DNA of 64,000 bases from Oceanicoccus sagamiensis (GCF_002117105.1 NZ_CP019343.1:1240001-1304000); one strand, 5' to 3'; positions 45,738 to 55,518 are shown, numbered from the stretch's first letter. Notes: generated by a model from the letters alone, not told the origin. Translations and numbers: made by a program.

Positions 45738-45763
45738 TAAAAAAATAGCCGCAAAGCGGCTAT
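45738..45763 (-). terminator. Intrinsic terminator of the PEP-CTERM gene
   Basis: On the minus strand ATAGCCGC-ttt-GCGGCTAT is followed by a run of seven T. It lies just after the stop of the PEP-CTERM gene and near the end of hemW, so it could serve both in part. Confidence 0.85.
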
Positions 45764-45782
45764 GGTTAACGCCATGCAAAGC

Positions 45783-46610
45783 TTAAGCTTTACGACGCAA
45801 CATACCTAAACCAAAGACACCCAATGCCAGCAAAGCGATTGAAGAAGGCTCTGCCACGTTGGTTCTTGTCGTGATACCTTGCGCATAACCCATCAGGTTA
45901 TCATTACCGCAACCCATCGTATTATGGAAATAGGCGCTATCGATATCCTGATTATTGATAAACCAGCTTAGATCAAAATTATAAGCAACGTTATGGGTGC
46001 CCGTTGTAGCATTCGGGTCACCCACATAACCGGCTTCACTATCCTTCAGGTCCGCTACATAATCAAAGGTGCCGCTGGCCACGGACGTGGCAAGGTCGGG
46101 ACTATTATCTTCACCCACATAGCGCCAGGGACTAGAGCTATAATTCTGTGTATACCAGGCCTCAGAGGTTAATGATTGGTCCGTCAGTTCTCTGATTTCA
46201 TAGCTTTGGGCGGCCCAATCTATATCAAACACATAATCGTAACCGAAGGTAGTTTTCACTGGCGTATTACCCACAGAGCCATCAACCACGCGGCCACCAA
46301 GAGCAATATTATCGCCATCAATATCGACGAAGATATCACCGGCATCAAACTGGCCTTCACCTTCCTTAAAATCATAACCGCCAACAATGGCCAGATCACC
46401 ATTATCCTGCAACCAAAAGCCCTCTAAATCCCAAATCTGACCATGCTGCATACCTATCTCAACTTCCTGATCTTCATCGGCTCTGTGCCAGTCTTTATCT
46501 TGGCTGCTACCGTCAAAAATAGTGATCTCGGTACCCGTAAATGGCAGCGCTGCCAACGGCAGGGCATTAACCAATGCGAGGGCCGCCGCAGCTTGAACTA
46601 ACTTTCTCAT
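45783..46610 (-). CDS. PEP-CTERM sorting domain protein
   Basis: This 275-residue exported protein begins with a signal peptide (MRKLVQAAAALALVNALPLAALPF) and ends with a PEP-CTERM-type tail: the motif AEPSSIALLALGVFGLG then a hydrophobic helix and MLRRKA. Such tails direct processing by an exosortase and surface display or exopolysaccharide-linked release. The body has Asp/Gly-rich beta segments and no enzyme motif I recognise. The ATG at 46610 has AAGGTATGTA before it. No exosortase gene is in the window. Confidence 0.88.
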   Translation of the reverse strand: MRKLVQAAAALALVNALPLAALPFTGTEITIFDGSSQDKDWHRADEDQEVEIGMQHGQIWDLEGFWLQDNGDLAIVGGYDFKEGEGQFDAGDIFVDIDGDNIALGGRVVDGSVGNTPVKTTFGYDYVFDIDWAAQSYEIRELTDQSLTSEAWYTQNYSSSPWRYVGEDNSPDLATSVASGTFDYVADLKDSEAGYVGDPNATTGTHNVAYNFDLSWFINNQDIDSAYFHNTMGCGNDNLMGYAQGITTRTNVAEPSSIALLALGVFGLGMLRRKA

Positions 46611-47012
46611 TACATACCTTCCAATATTTAAATCAATCATCCCGTGTATTTAGCCCACTAAAATACTCAATCTTGAATAACACAGAACAAGTGATACACA
46701 ATCCATGCCAACAAGGAAAATTCTTTTAAAATCAAAGGCTTGAATAAAAAAACAGGCTTTAATAGGGATTAGTTGTAAATCATATCGACGCCAGCCGATC
46801 TCAGAGAGAAAATAAAAATTCTTTATTATCAAGTAGTTACAGAGGTTTACTAGCCTGCATACTCCTGAGCCACTGTTAAATAATGCGACACCTGTCTCGA
46901 AATAACAGCGCGTGCTGATACACCTATCTGTAACAGCCAAATTAACCCGCAGCGATTAACTCTATGCTATCCTTGCCGGCTATTAGAATTAGCCCGTTTT
47001 TAGAGGTTTACC
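46611..47012. other. 402-base gap between the PEP-CTERM gene and ilvD
   Basis: This divergent gap holds the promoters of both genes. A leftward open frame of 96 codons (46650-46940) does not look like a protein. No attenuator peptide rich in Ile/Val/Leu is visible upstream of ilvD, and I see no repeat. Confidence 0.45.
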
Positions 47013-48857
47013 ATGCCGCAATATCGCTCCAAAACATCCACCGCCGGCCGCAATATGGCTGGAGCCCGCGCCCTATGGCGAGCAACCGGAATGAAAGATG
47101 ACGACTTCCAAAAGCCAATTATTGCTGTCGCTAACTCTTTTACTCAATTTGTACCCGGTCATGTTCACCTAAAAGATATGGGGCAGCTGGTAGCTCGTGA
47201 GATTGAGAAAGCCGGCGGCGTGGCCAAAGAGTTCAATACGATTGCTGTCGATGACGGTATCGCTATGGGCCATGACGGCATGCTCTATAGCCTGCCCTCA
47301 AGGGACCTTATAGCCGATTCCGTGGAATATATGGTGAATGCCCACTGTGCCGATGCGATTGTCTGTATCTCCAACTGTGACAAGATCACACCGGGGATGC
47401 TGAATGCCTCCATGCGCTTAAATATTCCGGTGATTTTTGTCTCCGGCGGACCTATGGAAGCAGGTAAAACCAAACTGTCCGACCAGAAGCTCGACCTGGT
47501 TGATGCCATCGTCATTGCTACTGACGATAGCGCCAGTGATGAAAAAGTTGAGGAGTACGAGCGTTCTGCCTGCCCTACCTGTGGCTCCTGCTCAGGTATG
47601 TTTACCGCCAACTCAATGAACTGCCTGACCGAAGCCCTTGGCCTGTCACTGCCCGGTAATGGCTCGACACTGGCCACCCACGCAGACAGGGAGCACTTAT
47701 TTTTAGAAGCTGGCCGCAAGATTGTTGACATCACTCGCCGTCACTATGAGCAGGATGATGATTCACTGCTACCTCGCTCGATTGCCAACTTTAATGCTTT
47801 TGAAAATGCTATGAGTCTGGATATCGCTATGGGCGGTTCTACCAATACCATTCTGCACTTATTAGCCGCAGCTCAGGAAGGCGGTATCGATTTCACCATG
47901 AATGATATCGACCGCTTGTCACGCCGCGTTCCACAGCTATGTAAGGTCGCCCCTAATACGCCGCTCTACCATATGGAAGATGTGCACCGCGCCGGTGGTG
48001 TTATGGGTATTCTCGGTGAATTAAATCGTGCCGGCTTGCTACACGAAGACAGCCCAACCGTGCACAGCGCCAGTATGAAAGAAGCTCTCGCGCGCTGGGA
48101 TATTTGCCAGACCGACGACGACGCCGTAAAAACGTTTTTTATGGCTGGCCCCGCAGGTATCCCCACCCAAACCGCTTTCAGTCAAAGTACCCGCTGGCCA
48201 TCACTGGATGATGACCGCGCCAATGGCTGTATTCGCTCACTGGAAAATGCTTTTTCACTGGAAGGCGGCCTTGCCGTTTTATTTGGCAATATCGCTGAAG
48301 ATGGCTGTGTGGTTAAAACCTCTGGTGTTGATGAGAGTATCCATGTGTTTGAAGGCCCCGCGCATATCTGCGAGAGCCAGGACAGTGCGGTTGCTGATAT
48401 TCTCGAAGGCCGCGTTAAAGAGGGCGATGTGGTCATTATTCGCTACGAGGGCCCACAAGGGGGCCCCGGCATGCAAGAAATGCTGTATCCAACCAGTTAC
48501 TTAAAATCAAAAGGCTTGGGCCAGGCCTGTGCATTGCTGACCGATGGCCGCTTCTCCGGGGGCACCTCCGGTCTATCTATCGGCCATGCCTCACCTGAAG
48601 CCGCCGCCGGTGGTGCTATTGGCCTGGTGGAACAAGGCGATACCATTAAGATTGATATCCCCAACCGCAGTATTAATGTTGATCTATCCAACGAGGAATT
48701 AGACCAGCGTCGCACAGCAATGAACAACCGCGAAGATGGTGGCTGGAAGCCGCTGGAAGATCGACCACGGAAAGTGACAGCAGCCCTTAAAGCCTATGCC
48801 AAAATGGCCACCAGTGCCGATAAAGGCGCGGTTAGGGATGTTTCAATGCTGGACTAA
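47013..48857 (+). CDS. ilvD: Dihydroxy-acid dehydratase
   Basis: IlvD dehydrates dihydroxy-acids in valine, isoleucine and leucine synthesis; it uses an iron-sulfur cluster. The 614-residue protein has the cluster Cys in [13 protein letters not shown] and [23 protein letters not shown], and the later [19 protein letters not shown] and [14 protein letters not shown]. No other ilv gene is adjacent. TTTAGAGGTTTACC precedes the ATG. Confidence 0.96.
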   Translation: MPQYRSKTSTAGRNMAGARALWRATGMKDDDFQKPIIAVANSFTQFVPGHVHLKDMGQLVAREIEKAGGVAKEFNTIAVDDGIAMGHDGMLYSLPSRDLIADSVEYMVNAHCADAIVCISNCDKITPGMLNASMRLNIPVIFVSGGPMEAGKTKLSDQKLDLVDAIVIATDDSASDEKVEEYERSACPTCGSCSGMFTANSMNCLTEALGLSLPGNGSTLATHADREHLFLEAGRKIVDITRRHYEQDDDSLLPRSIANFNAFENAMSLDIAMGGSTNTILHLLAAAQEGGIDFTMNDIDRLSRRVPQLCKVAPNTPLYHMEDVHRAGGVMGILGELNRAGLLHEDSPTVHSASMKEALARWDICQTDDDAVKTFFMAGPAGIPTQTAFSQSTRWPSLDDDRANGCIRSLENAFSLEGGLAVLFGNIAEDGCVVKTSGVDESIHVFEGPAHICESQDSAVADILEGRVKEGDVVIIRYEGPQGGPGMQEMLYPTSYLKSKGLGQACALLTDGRFSGGTSGLSIGHASPEAAAGGAIGLVEQGDTIKIDIPNRSINVDLSNEELDQRRTAMNNREDGGWKPLEDRPRKVTAALKAYAKMATSADKGAVRDVSMLD

Positions 48858-48878
48858 TGCTGGACTGAGAGTAAAACC

Positions 48879-48899
48879 TGCCCCCGCCACCCGGGGGCA
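48879..48899. terminator. Hairpin after ilvD
   Basis: TGCCCCCG pairs with CGGGGGCA over a five-base loop, then TTGTC. It lies between the convergent ilvD and DUF1330 genes and probably ends ilvD transcription. Confidence 0.7.
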
Positions 48900-48910
48900 T
48901 TGTCTCACCG

Positions 48911-49234
48911 CTATACTATATCGCCTTCAGGCTCTTCAACAGCCACAATAAAATCAATATCGACAACGCCTTCCCGCAACTTTTTAGCCTCTTGATAAGC
49001 ATCCGAGTGCCAAAAATTTTCCAGCGCCGCTTTTGAGCTAAATCGTTCAATCGTTACCATACCATCGGTATAAGGCCACTCGCCTTCCAGTAATATCGGC
49101 TTGGAATGCCCAAGAAACTCAAGCCCAGCCGCTTGTGCCAAAGGGCCTGAAGCTTCGGCATAGGGAGCTATTTTTTCTGGCTGCAGGATCCGCCCGCTGA
49201 CAACAACATAAATAGGTTTGGCGGTATCACTCAT
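48911..49234 (-). CDS. DUF1330 family protein
   Basis: This 107-residue ferredoxin-like fold (DUF1330) protein reads AKPIYVVVSGRILQPEKIAPYAEAS, LLEGEWPYTDGMVTIERFSSKAALENFWHSDAYQEA. The RFxSxxAAxxFWxSxxYQ pattern is the family signature. Function is unproven. The gene is divergent from the next gene, a ketosteroid-isomerase-like protein, across about 115 bases. Confidence 0.85.
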   Translation of the reverse strand: MSDTAKPIYVVVSGRILQPEKIAPYAEASGPLAQAAGLEFLGHSKPILLEGEWPYTDGMVTIERFSSKAALENFWHSDAYQEAKKLREGVVDIDFIVAVEEPEGDIV

Positions 49235-49351
49235 GGCAAACTCCTTATTATATTAATATCCCGCCATTATAAGATGAATAGTCACAGGATAGTTTCCGAT
49301 TTACGCCTTTATGCCATAGAATGCGCAACAGATAATAATTAAAGGATGCTT

Positions 49352-49726
49352 ATGTATACCCCCGACGAAGTTCGCTCTCTGGTCACTCGCTATATCGACA
49401 TGATGTGTAATAACGATATTGACGGCATTATGGAACTCTATGCTGAAGGCGCCGTATCGGAAGACCCTGTTGGCGGCCCTGCCCACGAAGGCAAAGACGC
49501 TATCAGGGCCTTTTACGCCGCTGTTACCCCTGCGCTGCATGTCGAGCTAAAAGGACCTGTCTGCGTTGCGGCCAATAGCTGTGCATTTTTATTATTAGCC
49601 CGCCACAACTTTGAAGACCATAGCAGCTATCTGGATGCAACGGATGTGTTTACTTTTAATGACGAAGGTAAAATAACGCACATGCAAGCCTTTTGGAATA
49701 TGGCGGATGTCAGGGAACAGCCCTAG
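49352..49726 (+). CDS. SnoaL/ketosteroid-isomerase-like protein
   Basis: This 124-residue protein has the NTF2-like fold. It shows EVRSLVTRYIDMMCNNDIDGIMELYAEGAVSEDPVG, AHEGKDAIRAFYAAV, and C-terminal FNDEGKITHMQAFWN. The Asp/Tyr layout resembles steroid delta-isomerase, and the substrate may be a steroid or polyketide; this is open. The ATG at 49352 is chosen because AAGGA precedes it. Confidence 0.83.
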   Translation: MYTPDEVRSLVTRYIDMMCNNDIDGIMELYAEGAVSEDPVGGPAHEGKDAIRAFYAAVTPALHVELKGPVCVAANSCAFLLLARHNFEDHSSYLDATDVFTFNDEGKITHMQAFWNMADVREQP

Positions 49727-49751
49727 CCGTTAACGGCTTGCGCACAACGGA

Positions 49752-50576
49752 TTAATTCAGCGTAGTATCGCAATTACCCACCTCAGACCATAAATTTAAA
49801 TAGCGGGAGTGGATATGCTCTTCGTAACCGGTAGTACGCATTTGCGTTATTTTTTTATCGATCAAAGGGAAGTATTTTTCTTTTGCAGAACCGATAGGGA
49901 CGGCGATATACACCGCAGTCTGCAAGGCTTCCAGGGTTAAATAATTAAAGTTATCCTTAATGCCATGCTTGATGGCCGCCAACTTAATCGAGTAACGGTT
50001 GTCAATCACATAATCAACCTGTTGATTACTAAGCTGCTCCAGTGCTTTATCCAGACTGGTATAGACTTCAAGATCCAGTGCATAGGGCTTTAGTACCTTG
50101 GCAATGGAGCGCGGCATACTCTGTTTAGTGGTGCCAATCAGAATGCCCTTTTTATGGGAAAAATCGCTGAGGGAGTTGGCAACGCCAAGCTCAGCTGAAT
50201 AAATCAAACCTCGCTCAAAGATAACCGCCGGTACGCTATTAGCTGTCAGCCCCAGATAACTTAAGTCTCCGCCACCCACGCCATAAATAAAATCCAGCTT
50301 ACCCTGTTCCGCCGCTTTAACAATATCTTTGATAGAGTCCGGCCCAGTAATCGTTTTCGCTGCTACCCGTAAATTAATATTTAGATCAGAAAATATTTTT
50401 TTTAAAATATGTTGCGATGAACCGGTAATTTTTTGCTGGCAGGCATCAAACCATGAATAAGGTATGGACTCTTTATCTGACTGGGCAATCACCAGGGAGG
50501 GCTGTGTCTCAGAGAAACCGAGAGCAGGCACTAGCATTAAGGCTAAAGTTAAAATCCATGGTTTTATCGCGTTCAA
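49752..50576 (-). CDS. Solute-binding protein, SBP_bac_3-like
   Basis: This 274-residue exported protein begins with a signal peptide (NAIKPWILTLALMLVPALGFS). It has the bilobed amino-acid-type solute-binding pattern: SIPYSWFDACQQKITGSSQHILKKIFSDLNINL, KAAEQGKLDFIYGVGG, and QQVDYVIDNRYSIKLAA near the second lobe. No transporter genes are beside it, so it may be an orphan sensor-type or scavenging protein. The ligand is unknown. Confidence 0.8.
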   Translation of the reverse strand: MNAIKPWILTLALMLVPALGFSETQPSLVIAQSDKESIPYSWFDACQQKITGSSQHILKKIFSDLNINLRVAAKTITGPDSIKDIVKAAEQGKLDFIYGVGGGDLSYLGLTANSVPAVIFERGLIYSAELGVANSLSDFSHKKGILIGTTKQSMPRSIAKVLKPYALDLEVYTSLDKALEQLSNQQVDYVIDNRYSIKLAAIKHGIKDNFNYLTLEALQTAVYIAVPIGSAKEKYFPLIDKKITQMRTTGYEEHIHSRYLNLWSEVGNCDTTLN

Positions 50577-50619
50577 AACACAGCTTCTCCGTAAAGTGTG
50601 AAATTTTTTGCAGGGGTTG

Positions 50620-50991
50620 CTAGCCTAGCCAATCCCGCGCATCTTGCTCAGAGCTAAACATCTCGATATCCCAACCGGTAGACTCCGCCAATAACTGATA
50701 ATAGGCGGTAAACGCCTGACTCTCTTCATTAGCCCCTAAAACAATGGCATTTTTAATCTTCGGGTTAGTTTTTGCTTGAGCCTGAGCGACGGCAGAGACT
50801 TTAACCACATCACTCTCAACACATAGATTTTCCTTAACCTGAGAAACATCGAGGACAATACCGCGCAAATCTTCAAAGGGGTAATTATCCGTGATCGCAC
50901 TTTGCGACTCCAATACTTCCTGCCCGGTAATCGTACCGGTATAGCTTATATACAGCTGTTTTTTGTCTTCCCAATTAAATGAAACCGGCAT
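50620..50991 (-). CDS. SpoIIAA/STAS-like protein
   Basis: This 123-residue soluble protein has a SpoIIAA-like (STAS-type) pattern: NWEDKKQLYISYTGTITGQEVLESQ, LRGIVLDVSQV, and IKNAIVLGANEESQAFTAYYQLLAE, ending MFSSEQDARDWLG. The DARDWL ending is frequent in this group. The gene ends 43 bases upstream of the solute-binding gene, so they may share a transcript. Function unknown; regulation by protein-protein contact is a reasonable guess. Confidence 0.7.
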   Translation of the reverse strand: MPVSFNWEDKKQLYISYTGTITGQEVLESQSAITDNYPFEDLRGIVLDVSQVKENLCVESDVVKVSAVAQAQAKTNPKIKNAIVLGANEESQAFTAYYQLLAESTGWDIEMFSSEQDARDWLG

Positions 50992-51139
50992 GGTGTTTAT
51001 TCCTGACGCCTAAACTCAATAATGGCAACCCACTATAGATCAGGGTTTTATTGTATTTGTTCAATATAACAAATTGCCAACAACAAAACCTAGTTTTATT
51101 TTAACTCGGGGGGGTTTTTGCTATATAGCAGGCACAAAA

Positions 51140-51161
51140 AAAGGCGCTAATCAGCGCCTTT
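51140..51161 (-). terminator. Intrinsic terminator of the TonB operon
   Basis: On the minus strand AAAGGCGCT-GATT-AGCGCCTTT is followed by a run of T. It lies 20 bases after the stop of the TPR gene, the last gene of the operon. Confidence 0.88.
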
Positions 51162-51181
51162 CCAGTTCAGCTTAACGCTGC

Positions 51182-52534
51182 TTAAACCTGCTCTAAACTC
51201 TTCTGACGAGCTAGCTCACGCTCCATAAACTTAATCCATTGCTCAGCGTACTGCTTGCTGCGCTTGTCTTTAGCCGCCTTGGTAAAGGCAGAACGAGCTG
51301 ACTTATATTGCTTCAGGTTGAAGTGTGCCATACCTTTTACCAGGTAAGCCGTATCAGAGCGTTTTACGCCGCCCTTCTTCAGACCTTTGTCACAGGCATC
51401 AACAGCCTTTTTGAACTCATCGTTATCCAGGTAGATACTGCATAAACGAGCCCAGAGGTCGCCTTTGTCAGATTTACCGGCAGCTCTCGCCATTTCCGGA
51501 ATCGCCTTTTTAACTTCCTGCGCCTGACGCCATGAGTTACCTAGTAACTCAAGGTTTTTAGAGGTCGCTTCAATGGTCTTGTCTTTAATCCCTTTATCTA
51601 AAACTTTTGCCGCCTTATAAGGCACATCGTTTAGCAGGAATAAAGAGGCCATATTAACCAGCTCTTTTTCTTTATCCAGCATACCCTGGACATATGCGGT
51701 TTCCATAGCATGAAGCTGATTAGGCTCGTTTTTCAACTCAGAGTACATACCAGACAACTGCATCCAGTATTGCTTCTTCGGATAATGAACCAGCATTTCT
51801 TTAAGAATCTCTACGACTTGCTTGTAGTTTTCTTTCTCGTAATAAAGGAAACGCTGCAGACCGTACCAGTTTTCTTTAGGGACTTTGCCCTTCTCTTTAT
51901 ACATATTGATAGCAATTTCAACATTCTTTAAAGAGTTGTCATATTCTTTTAACTGGTAATAACCCTGAGACAACAGCATATAGGCGCTAGCGGTTGGTGC
52001 TTCTGTCACTTCAAACCATTCCAACAGGGCTTTAACACCGTTGGCATAGTCTTCAGTCACAAAGTATAGCTGTGCAACACTATAGCGAGCCTGAATTAAA
52101 GTACCTTCAGGGGCTTCGGGTAAGGTCAGAATTTTAGAATAAGCTCTTAATGCTCCGGGATAGTCTTCTTTACTGTAGTAAATAAAGGCATCCATATTCA
52201 GAACGTTGGCCATCTCAGCATCGTTTAATGGCTTTTTGCCGTTCTTCAAGTCATTAAGAATTTCCAAGGCGCCCGCAATATCTTTAGCTTCAACGGCTTC
52301 TTGAGCAGCCTGTAGCTTTTCATAGACCTTATTGTTCATGGCCTGGGTGCGTTTGGTTTTTTGCTTTTTCTCTTCTTTCTTTTCCTGTGCCTGAGCCACG
52401 CCCATCAACGCTTGATCGCTGTATGGCTGCAACAAGGCAGGAACCACCGCTTGCGCGGCTAACACGGGTACGCTGATTAAAAAAGCGCGACCCCAGTGTT
52501 TTAGTGGTGTAAGTGATAAAACATTCATAATCAT
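51182..52534 (-). CDS. TPR-repeat periplasmic protein of the TonB2-type operon
   Basis: This 450-residue protein has an N-terminal signal segment (FLISVPVLAAQAVVPALL) and many tetratricopeptide repeats across about 70-440, for example ALEILNDLKNGKKPLNDAEMAN and AYSKILTLPEAPEGTLIQARYSVAQLYF. It closes the ExbB/ExbD/TonB operon. In Vibrio and Shewanella systems a TPR protein of this kind accompanies TonB2-type energy transfer; its exact role is not settled. Gene spacing to tonB is 40 bases. Confidence 0.85.
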   Translation of the reverse strand: MIMNVLSLTPLKHWGRAFLISVPVLAAQAVVPALLQPYSDQALMGVAQAQEKKEEKKQKTKRTQAMNNKVYEKLQAAQEAVEAKDIAGALEILNDLKNGKKPLNDAEMANVLNMDAFIYYSKEDYPGALRAYSKILTLPEAPEGTLIQARYSVAQLYFVTEDYANGVKALLEWFEVTEAPTASAYMLLSQGYYQLKEYDNSLKNVEIAINMYKEKGKVPKENWYGLQRFLYYEKENYKQVVEILKEMLVHYPKKQYWMQLSGMYSELKNEPNQLHAMETAYVQGMLDKEKELVNMASLFLLNDVPYKAAKVLDKGIKDKTIEATSKNLELLGNSWRQAQEVKKAIPEMARAAGKSDKGDLWARLCSIYLDNDEFKKAVDACDKGLKKGGVKRSDTAYLVKGMAHFNLKQYKSARSAFTKAAKDKRSKQYAEQWIKFMERELARQKSLEQV

Positions 52535-52574
52535 TCAGCTAATTCCGAAGTTTTAAGCCTGAGCTTATGAGCCC

Positions 52575-53183
52575 TTATTTTTCGAGCTCATAAGTGAATC
52601 GGTTTTGTACGCCCAGTACATCGATAGCTTCGCCATCAATAACACGCGGCTTATATTTGAACTTAAGTGCTGCTTTAACCGAAGCACGTTCAAAGTAACC
52701 TTTTGGCTGACAGTCGACAGGGACAGGGTCTTTGATAGAACCTGACTTTGTCACGGTATATTCCACAGTACAGTAGCCTTCAATACCTCGGCTATTTGCA
52801 CGGCGAGGATACATTGGCGCGACCTTAACAATAGGAAGGTATTCACCGTCAGCACCACCAAGACCATTACCCAAACCAATATTGACATTGGTACTCATGT
52901 TTGGAGACATGTTTACCGCATCGGGATTCACATCCACATCGTCAATCTCTGGCTGATCCAGATCTGGCGGAGGCTCTTCTGGATCATCAGGCTTGTCGGG
53001 TTTGGCCTCTTTAAGATTGGCTTCAATTTCCCGATCAGGCATGGTGATGTCGGCAATTTTAGTTGCCGGCTTTTCATCCAGAGTCTTGTCCGCCATTTCA
53101 ATCAATAGCGGCATTAAATAAAACAGGCCGGTAGTGACTAAAGCCGCTAACCCGGCGCCTATTAATACGCGTAGGTAATTCAT
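52575..53183 (-). CDS. tonB: TonB protein
   Basis: TonB transmits proton-motive energy from ExbBD to outer-membrane receptors. The 202-residue protein has an N-terminal membrane anchor (LIGAGLAALVTTGLFYLMPLLI), a Pro/Asp/Glu-rich linker (PDDPEEPPPDLDQPEIDD) and a C-terminal TonB domain (VAPMYPRRANSRGIEGYCTVEYTVTKSG). The linker is short, as in TonB2-type proteins. It is in an operon with exbD, exbB and a TtpC-like gene. Confidence 0.9.
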   Translation of the reverse strand: MNYLRVLIGAGLAALVTTGLFYLMPLLIEMADKTLDEKPATKIADITMPDREIEANLKEAKPDKPDDPEEPPPDLDQPEIDDVDVNPDAVNMSPNMSTNVNIGLGNGLGGADGEYLPIVKVAPMYPRRANSRGIEGYCTVEYTVTKSGSIKDPVPVDCQPKGYFERASVKAALKFKYKPRVIDGEAIDVLGVQNRFTYELEK

Positions 53184-53189
53184 AAGGGC

Positions 53190-53600
53190 TTAATCGTTTT
53201 CCGTGGCCAATGAAACGTCAAAGACGCCTGCGGCACGTGCAGAGTCAATCACACTTGCAACAGTTTCAGTGTTGGATTCGTTATCTGCTTGCACAACCAC
53301 CGCACCCTTAGGGTTCTCAGCATGCATACGTTCAATAACAGAACGTACTGCGCGCTTATCGATACGACGCTTGTCAATCCAGATTTCGTTGGTCGCACTT
53401 ACTGCAACCAGAATATTAACGTTTTCTTTCTTGGTAGCCGTCGAAGCTTCAGGACGGTTTACCTCGATACCAGCTTCTTTAATAAACGAAGCGGTAACGA
53501 TAAAGAAGATAAGCATGATAAAGACAACGTCCAGCATGGGCGTTAAATCAATCTCGCCGCCTTCTTCTCCACCTGCATTTCTATTAGCATTTCTGCGCAT
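53190..53600 (-). CDS. exbD: Biopolymer transport protein ExbD
   Basis: ExbD is the periplasm-facing subunit of the TonB energy complex. The 136-residue protein has a single membrane helix with the proton-path Asp (GGEIDLTPMLDVVFIMLIFFIVTASFI; Asp near residue 25) and a periplasmic domain. It lies 6 bases from tonB and 10 from exbB. Confidence 0.92.
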   Translation of the reverse strand: MRRNANRNAGGEEGGEIDLTPMLDVVFIMLIFFIVTASFIKEAGIEVNRPEASTATKKENVNILVAVSATNEIWIDKRRIDKRAVRSVIERMHAENPKGAVVVQADNESNTETVASVIDSARAAGVFDVSLATEND

Positions 53601-53610
53601 GATATTTCTC

Positions 53611-54135
53611 TTAATGATCAGTTGTCAGATGGTCTTCAAGCAATACGCTTTCACGTTCTGCAATTTGCGTTACATAGGTATTAGCAAAAACGCCGGACAG
53701 TGCAGCAACCATACCAGCCATAGTTGGGATGGTCGCTTTCGACACACCACCAGCCATTGACTTGGCGTCACCACCACCTGTCACCGCCATGATATTAAAT
53801 ACTTCAATCATACCGGTTACCGTACCCATTAATCCGAACAGTGGTGCCAGAGCTACCAGCGTTTTGATCATGGGTAAGCCTGCATTAATTTTCAGGTTGG
53901 CCTGAGAAATTAACTGGCGACGGATTTGACGGGCGTTCCAGGACTTGCGTTCACGACGGGCTTCCCAAGTACTAATTGCGGAATCCAGATCCTGACGCAA
54001 GCTGGTGTTAAAATACCAAAAACGCTCGAAGACCAGTGTCCACAACGCGAAGGTAAGGGCAGCGATAAACCAGAGAACTGGGCCGCCCTGCTCCATGAAG
54101 CGAAAAATAAAGTCTAGTACGTCATTGAGATACAT
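53611..54135 (-). CDS. exbB: ExbB/MotA/TolQ family proton channel subunit
   Basis: This 174-residue ExbB-type protein has three membrane helices: PVLWFIAALTFALWTLVFERFWYF, GLMGTVTGMIEVFNIMAV and ATIPTMAGMVAALSGVFANTY. Together with ExbD it forms the proton-driven motor. The next gene upstream is a larger paralogue, so the operon has two ExbB-type proteins. The start is adjacent to the preceding stop. Confidence 0.9.
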   Translation of the reverse strand: MYLNDVLDFIFRFMEQGGPVLWFIAALTFALWTLVFERFWYFNTSLRQDLDSAISTWEARRERKSWNARQIRRQLISQANLKINAGLPMIKTLVALAPLFGLMGTVTGMIEVFNIMAVTGGGDAKSMAGGVSKATIPTMAGMVAALSGVFANTYVTQIAERESVLLEDHLTTDH

Positions 54136-55518
54136 TTATTTTCCCAGTTGGGCCTCAGTATGCTCAGCGATAATGCCAGTCGATTGCTCATCCAGCACGT
54201 GAATAACTTTCTTGGCTTGACCGTTGGTAACGGTGTGCAGCAATACTGTTGGGATAGCGACTAACAGACCCAGTACAGTAGTTACCAGTGCACCAGAGAT
54301 ACCACCCGCCATCGCTTTAGGATCACCAGCACCAAAGATAGTGATTGCCTGGAAGGTAATGATCATACCGGTTACCGTACCTAGCAGACCCATCAGCGGC
54401 GCAACGGCTGCGATGATTTTCAGCAGGTTAAGACCAAATTCGATCTTCGGTACTTCTTTCATAACGGCTTCAGAAAGCTTCAGTTCCAGAGTTTCAGTAT
54501 CCATCGTTGGATTCTGCTCATGAACCATCAATACACGACCCAGAGGGTTGTTAGTATTGGCTTTGTCGCTCTTCAACTGCGCACTTACTTTAGAAGACAT
54601 AGCTGCTAGAACAATCAGTCTCCAGATGGCTAGCAAGAAGGCCAATGCACCTACAGCGGTGATGGCATAACCTACGTTACCACCTTGATGCCAGCGCTCT
54701 TCGATAGTCGGAGAGTTGATCAGTGCAGCAAGGAATGAACCGCCGCTAGGGCCAGTAGGGTCAGCACCAAAAGGCACTTTACCGCTAGTGGAACCAGCAA
54801 GATCAGAAGCCCAACCGATATAGGCACCGCTTGGCTGACGAGCCAATTCCGCTAATGTGTTAGTTTCAGCAATGTACTGCAAGTAACGACCTTCGTCGCT
54901 GATCACGTTGAAAGTACCCACACGAACAACGGTGCGGCTTTCTTTCTCGCCACCAGGCTTGGCAACTTCAGCAGTAAAGCTAACCACTTTGCCCGACTCA
55001 GTCATTTCACGCTGGATTTCAAACCACAGACGCTCAATTTCTTCGATGCTAGGCAGCTGCTCAGCGCCAGACATTTTAGCAATCAACTCATCAAGGAACT
55101 CATCACGGCCAGGGTACTGGGCGCTGATTAAAGAGTTACCAAAGCTTGAACGTAAATCACCAGCGGTAGACGTCAGGTGACCGAATAGCTCAGTCAATGT
55201 ACCCAGACGCTCTTTTAACTGGCGCTGCTTCTCAGCAACTTTCAATTCGTTCTGCTCAAAGGTGTTTTCCAAACGCGCTGAACGATCTTCTTCGTTCTTA
55301 CGCATAACCTTGGCTTCAGCTAATAACTGCGCCTGACGGTTTTTGGCATTTTTAAAGCGCGCTTCACGAGCTTTGTTTTCTTTCGCTTCAGTCGCTTGAC
55401 CTTGCTTAACGAAATTCAACAACTGATCGAGAGAGCGTGCATCCTGTGCCATCACAGTGCTGGACGCAATGGCCAGAACAGAGGCAACAACTGCAGATTT
55501 AATTAATGACATTTTCAT
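54136..55518 (-). CDS. TtpC-like MotA/TolQ/ExbB protein with periplasmic coiled coil
   Basis: This 460-residue protein has an N-terminal signal (MKMSLIKSAVVASVLAIASSTVMA), a long periplasmic coiled coil (about 25-250; EARFKNAKNRQAQLLAEAKVMRKNE), and a C-terminal MotA/TolQ/ExbB channel domain (about 280-450; LMGLLGTVTGMIITFQAITI). It resembles TtpC of Vibrio TonB2 systems, which is needed there together with TonB2-ExbB2-ExbD2. It overlaps the DUF3450 gene by one base and directly precedes exbB. Confidence 0.88.
   Translation of the reverse strand: MKMSLIKSAVVASVLAIASSTVMAQDARSLDQLLNFVKQGQATEAKENKAREARFKNAKNRQAQLLAEAKVMRKNEEDRSARLENTFEQNELKVAEKQRQLKERLGTLTELFGHLTSTAGDLRSSFGNSLISAQYPGRDEFLDELIAKMSGAEQLPSIEEIERLWFEIQREMTESGKVVSFTAEVAKPGGEKESRTVVRVGTFNVISDEGRYLQYIAETNTLAELARQPSGAYIGWASDLAGSTSGKVPFGADPTGPSGGSFLAALINSPTIEERWHQGGNVGYAITAVGALAFLLAIWRLIVLAAMSSKVSAQLKSDKANTNNPLGRVLMVHEQNPTMDTETLELKLSEAVMKEVPKIEFGLNLLKIIAAVAPLMGLLGTVTGMIITFQAITIFGAGDPKAMAGGISGALVTTVLGLLVAIPTVLLHTVTNGQAKKVIHVLDEQSTGIIAEHTEAQLGK

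Noticed and set aside
46650-46940. A leftward 96-codon open frame between the PEP-CTERM gene and ilvD
   Set aside because: No start site support, no family match, and unusual Cys-rich composition; it sits in what is better read as a promoter region.
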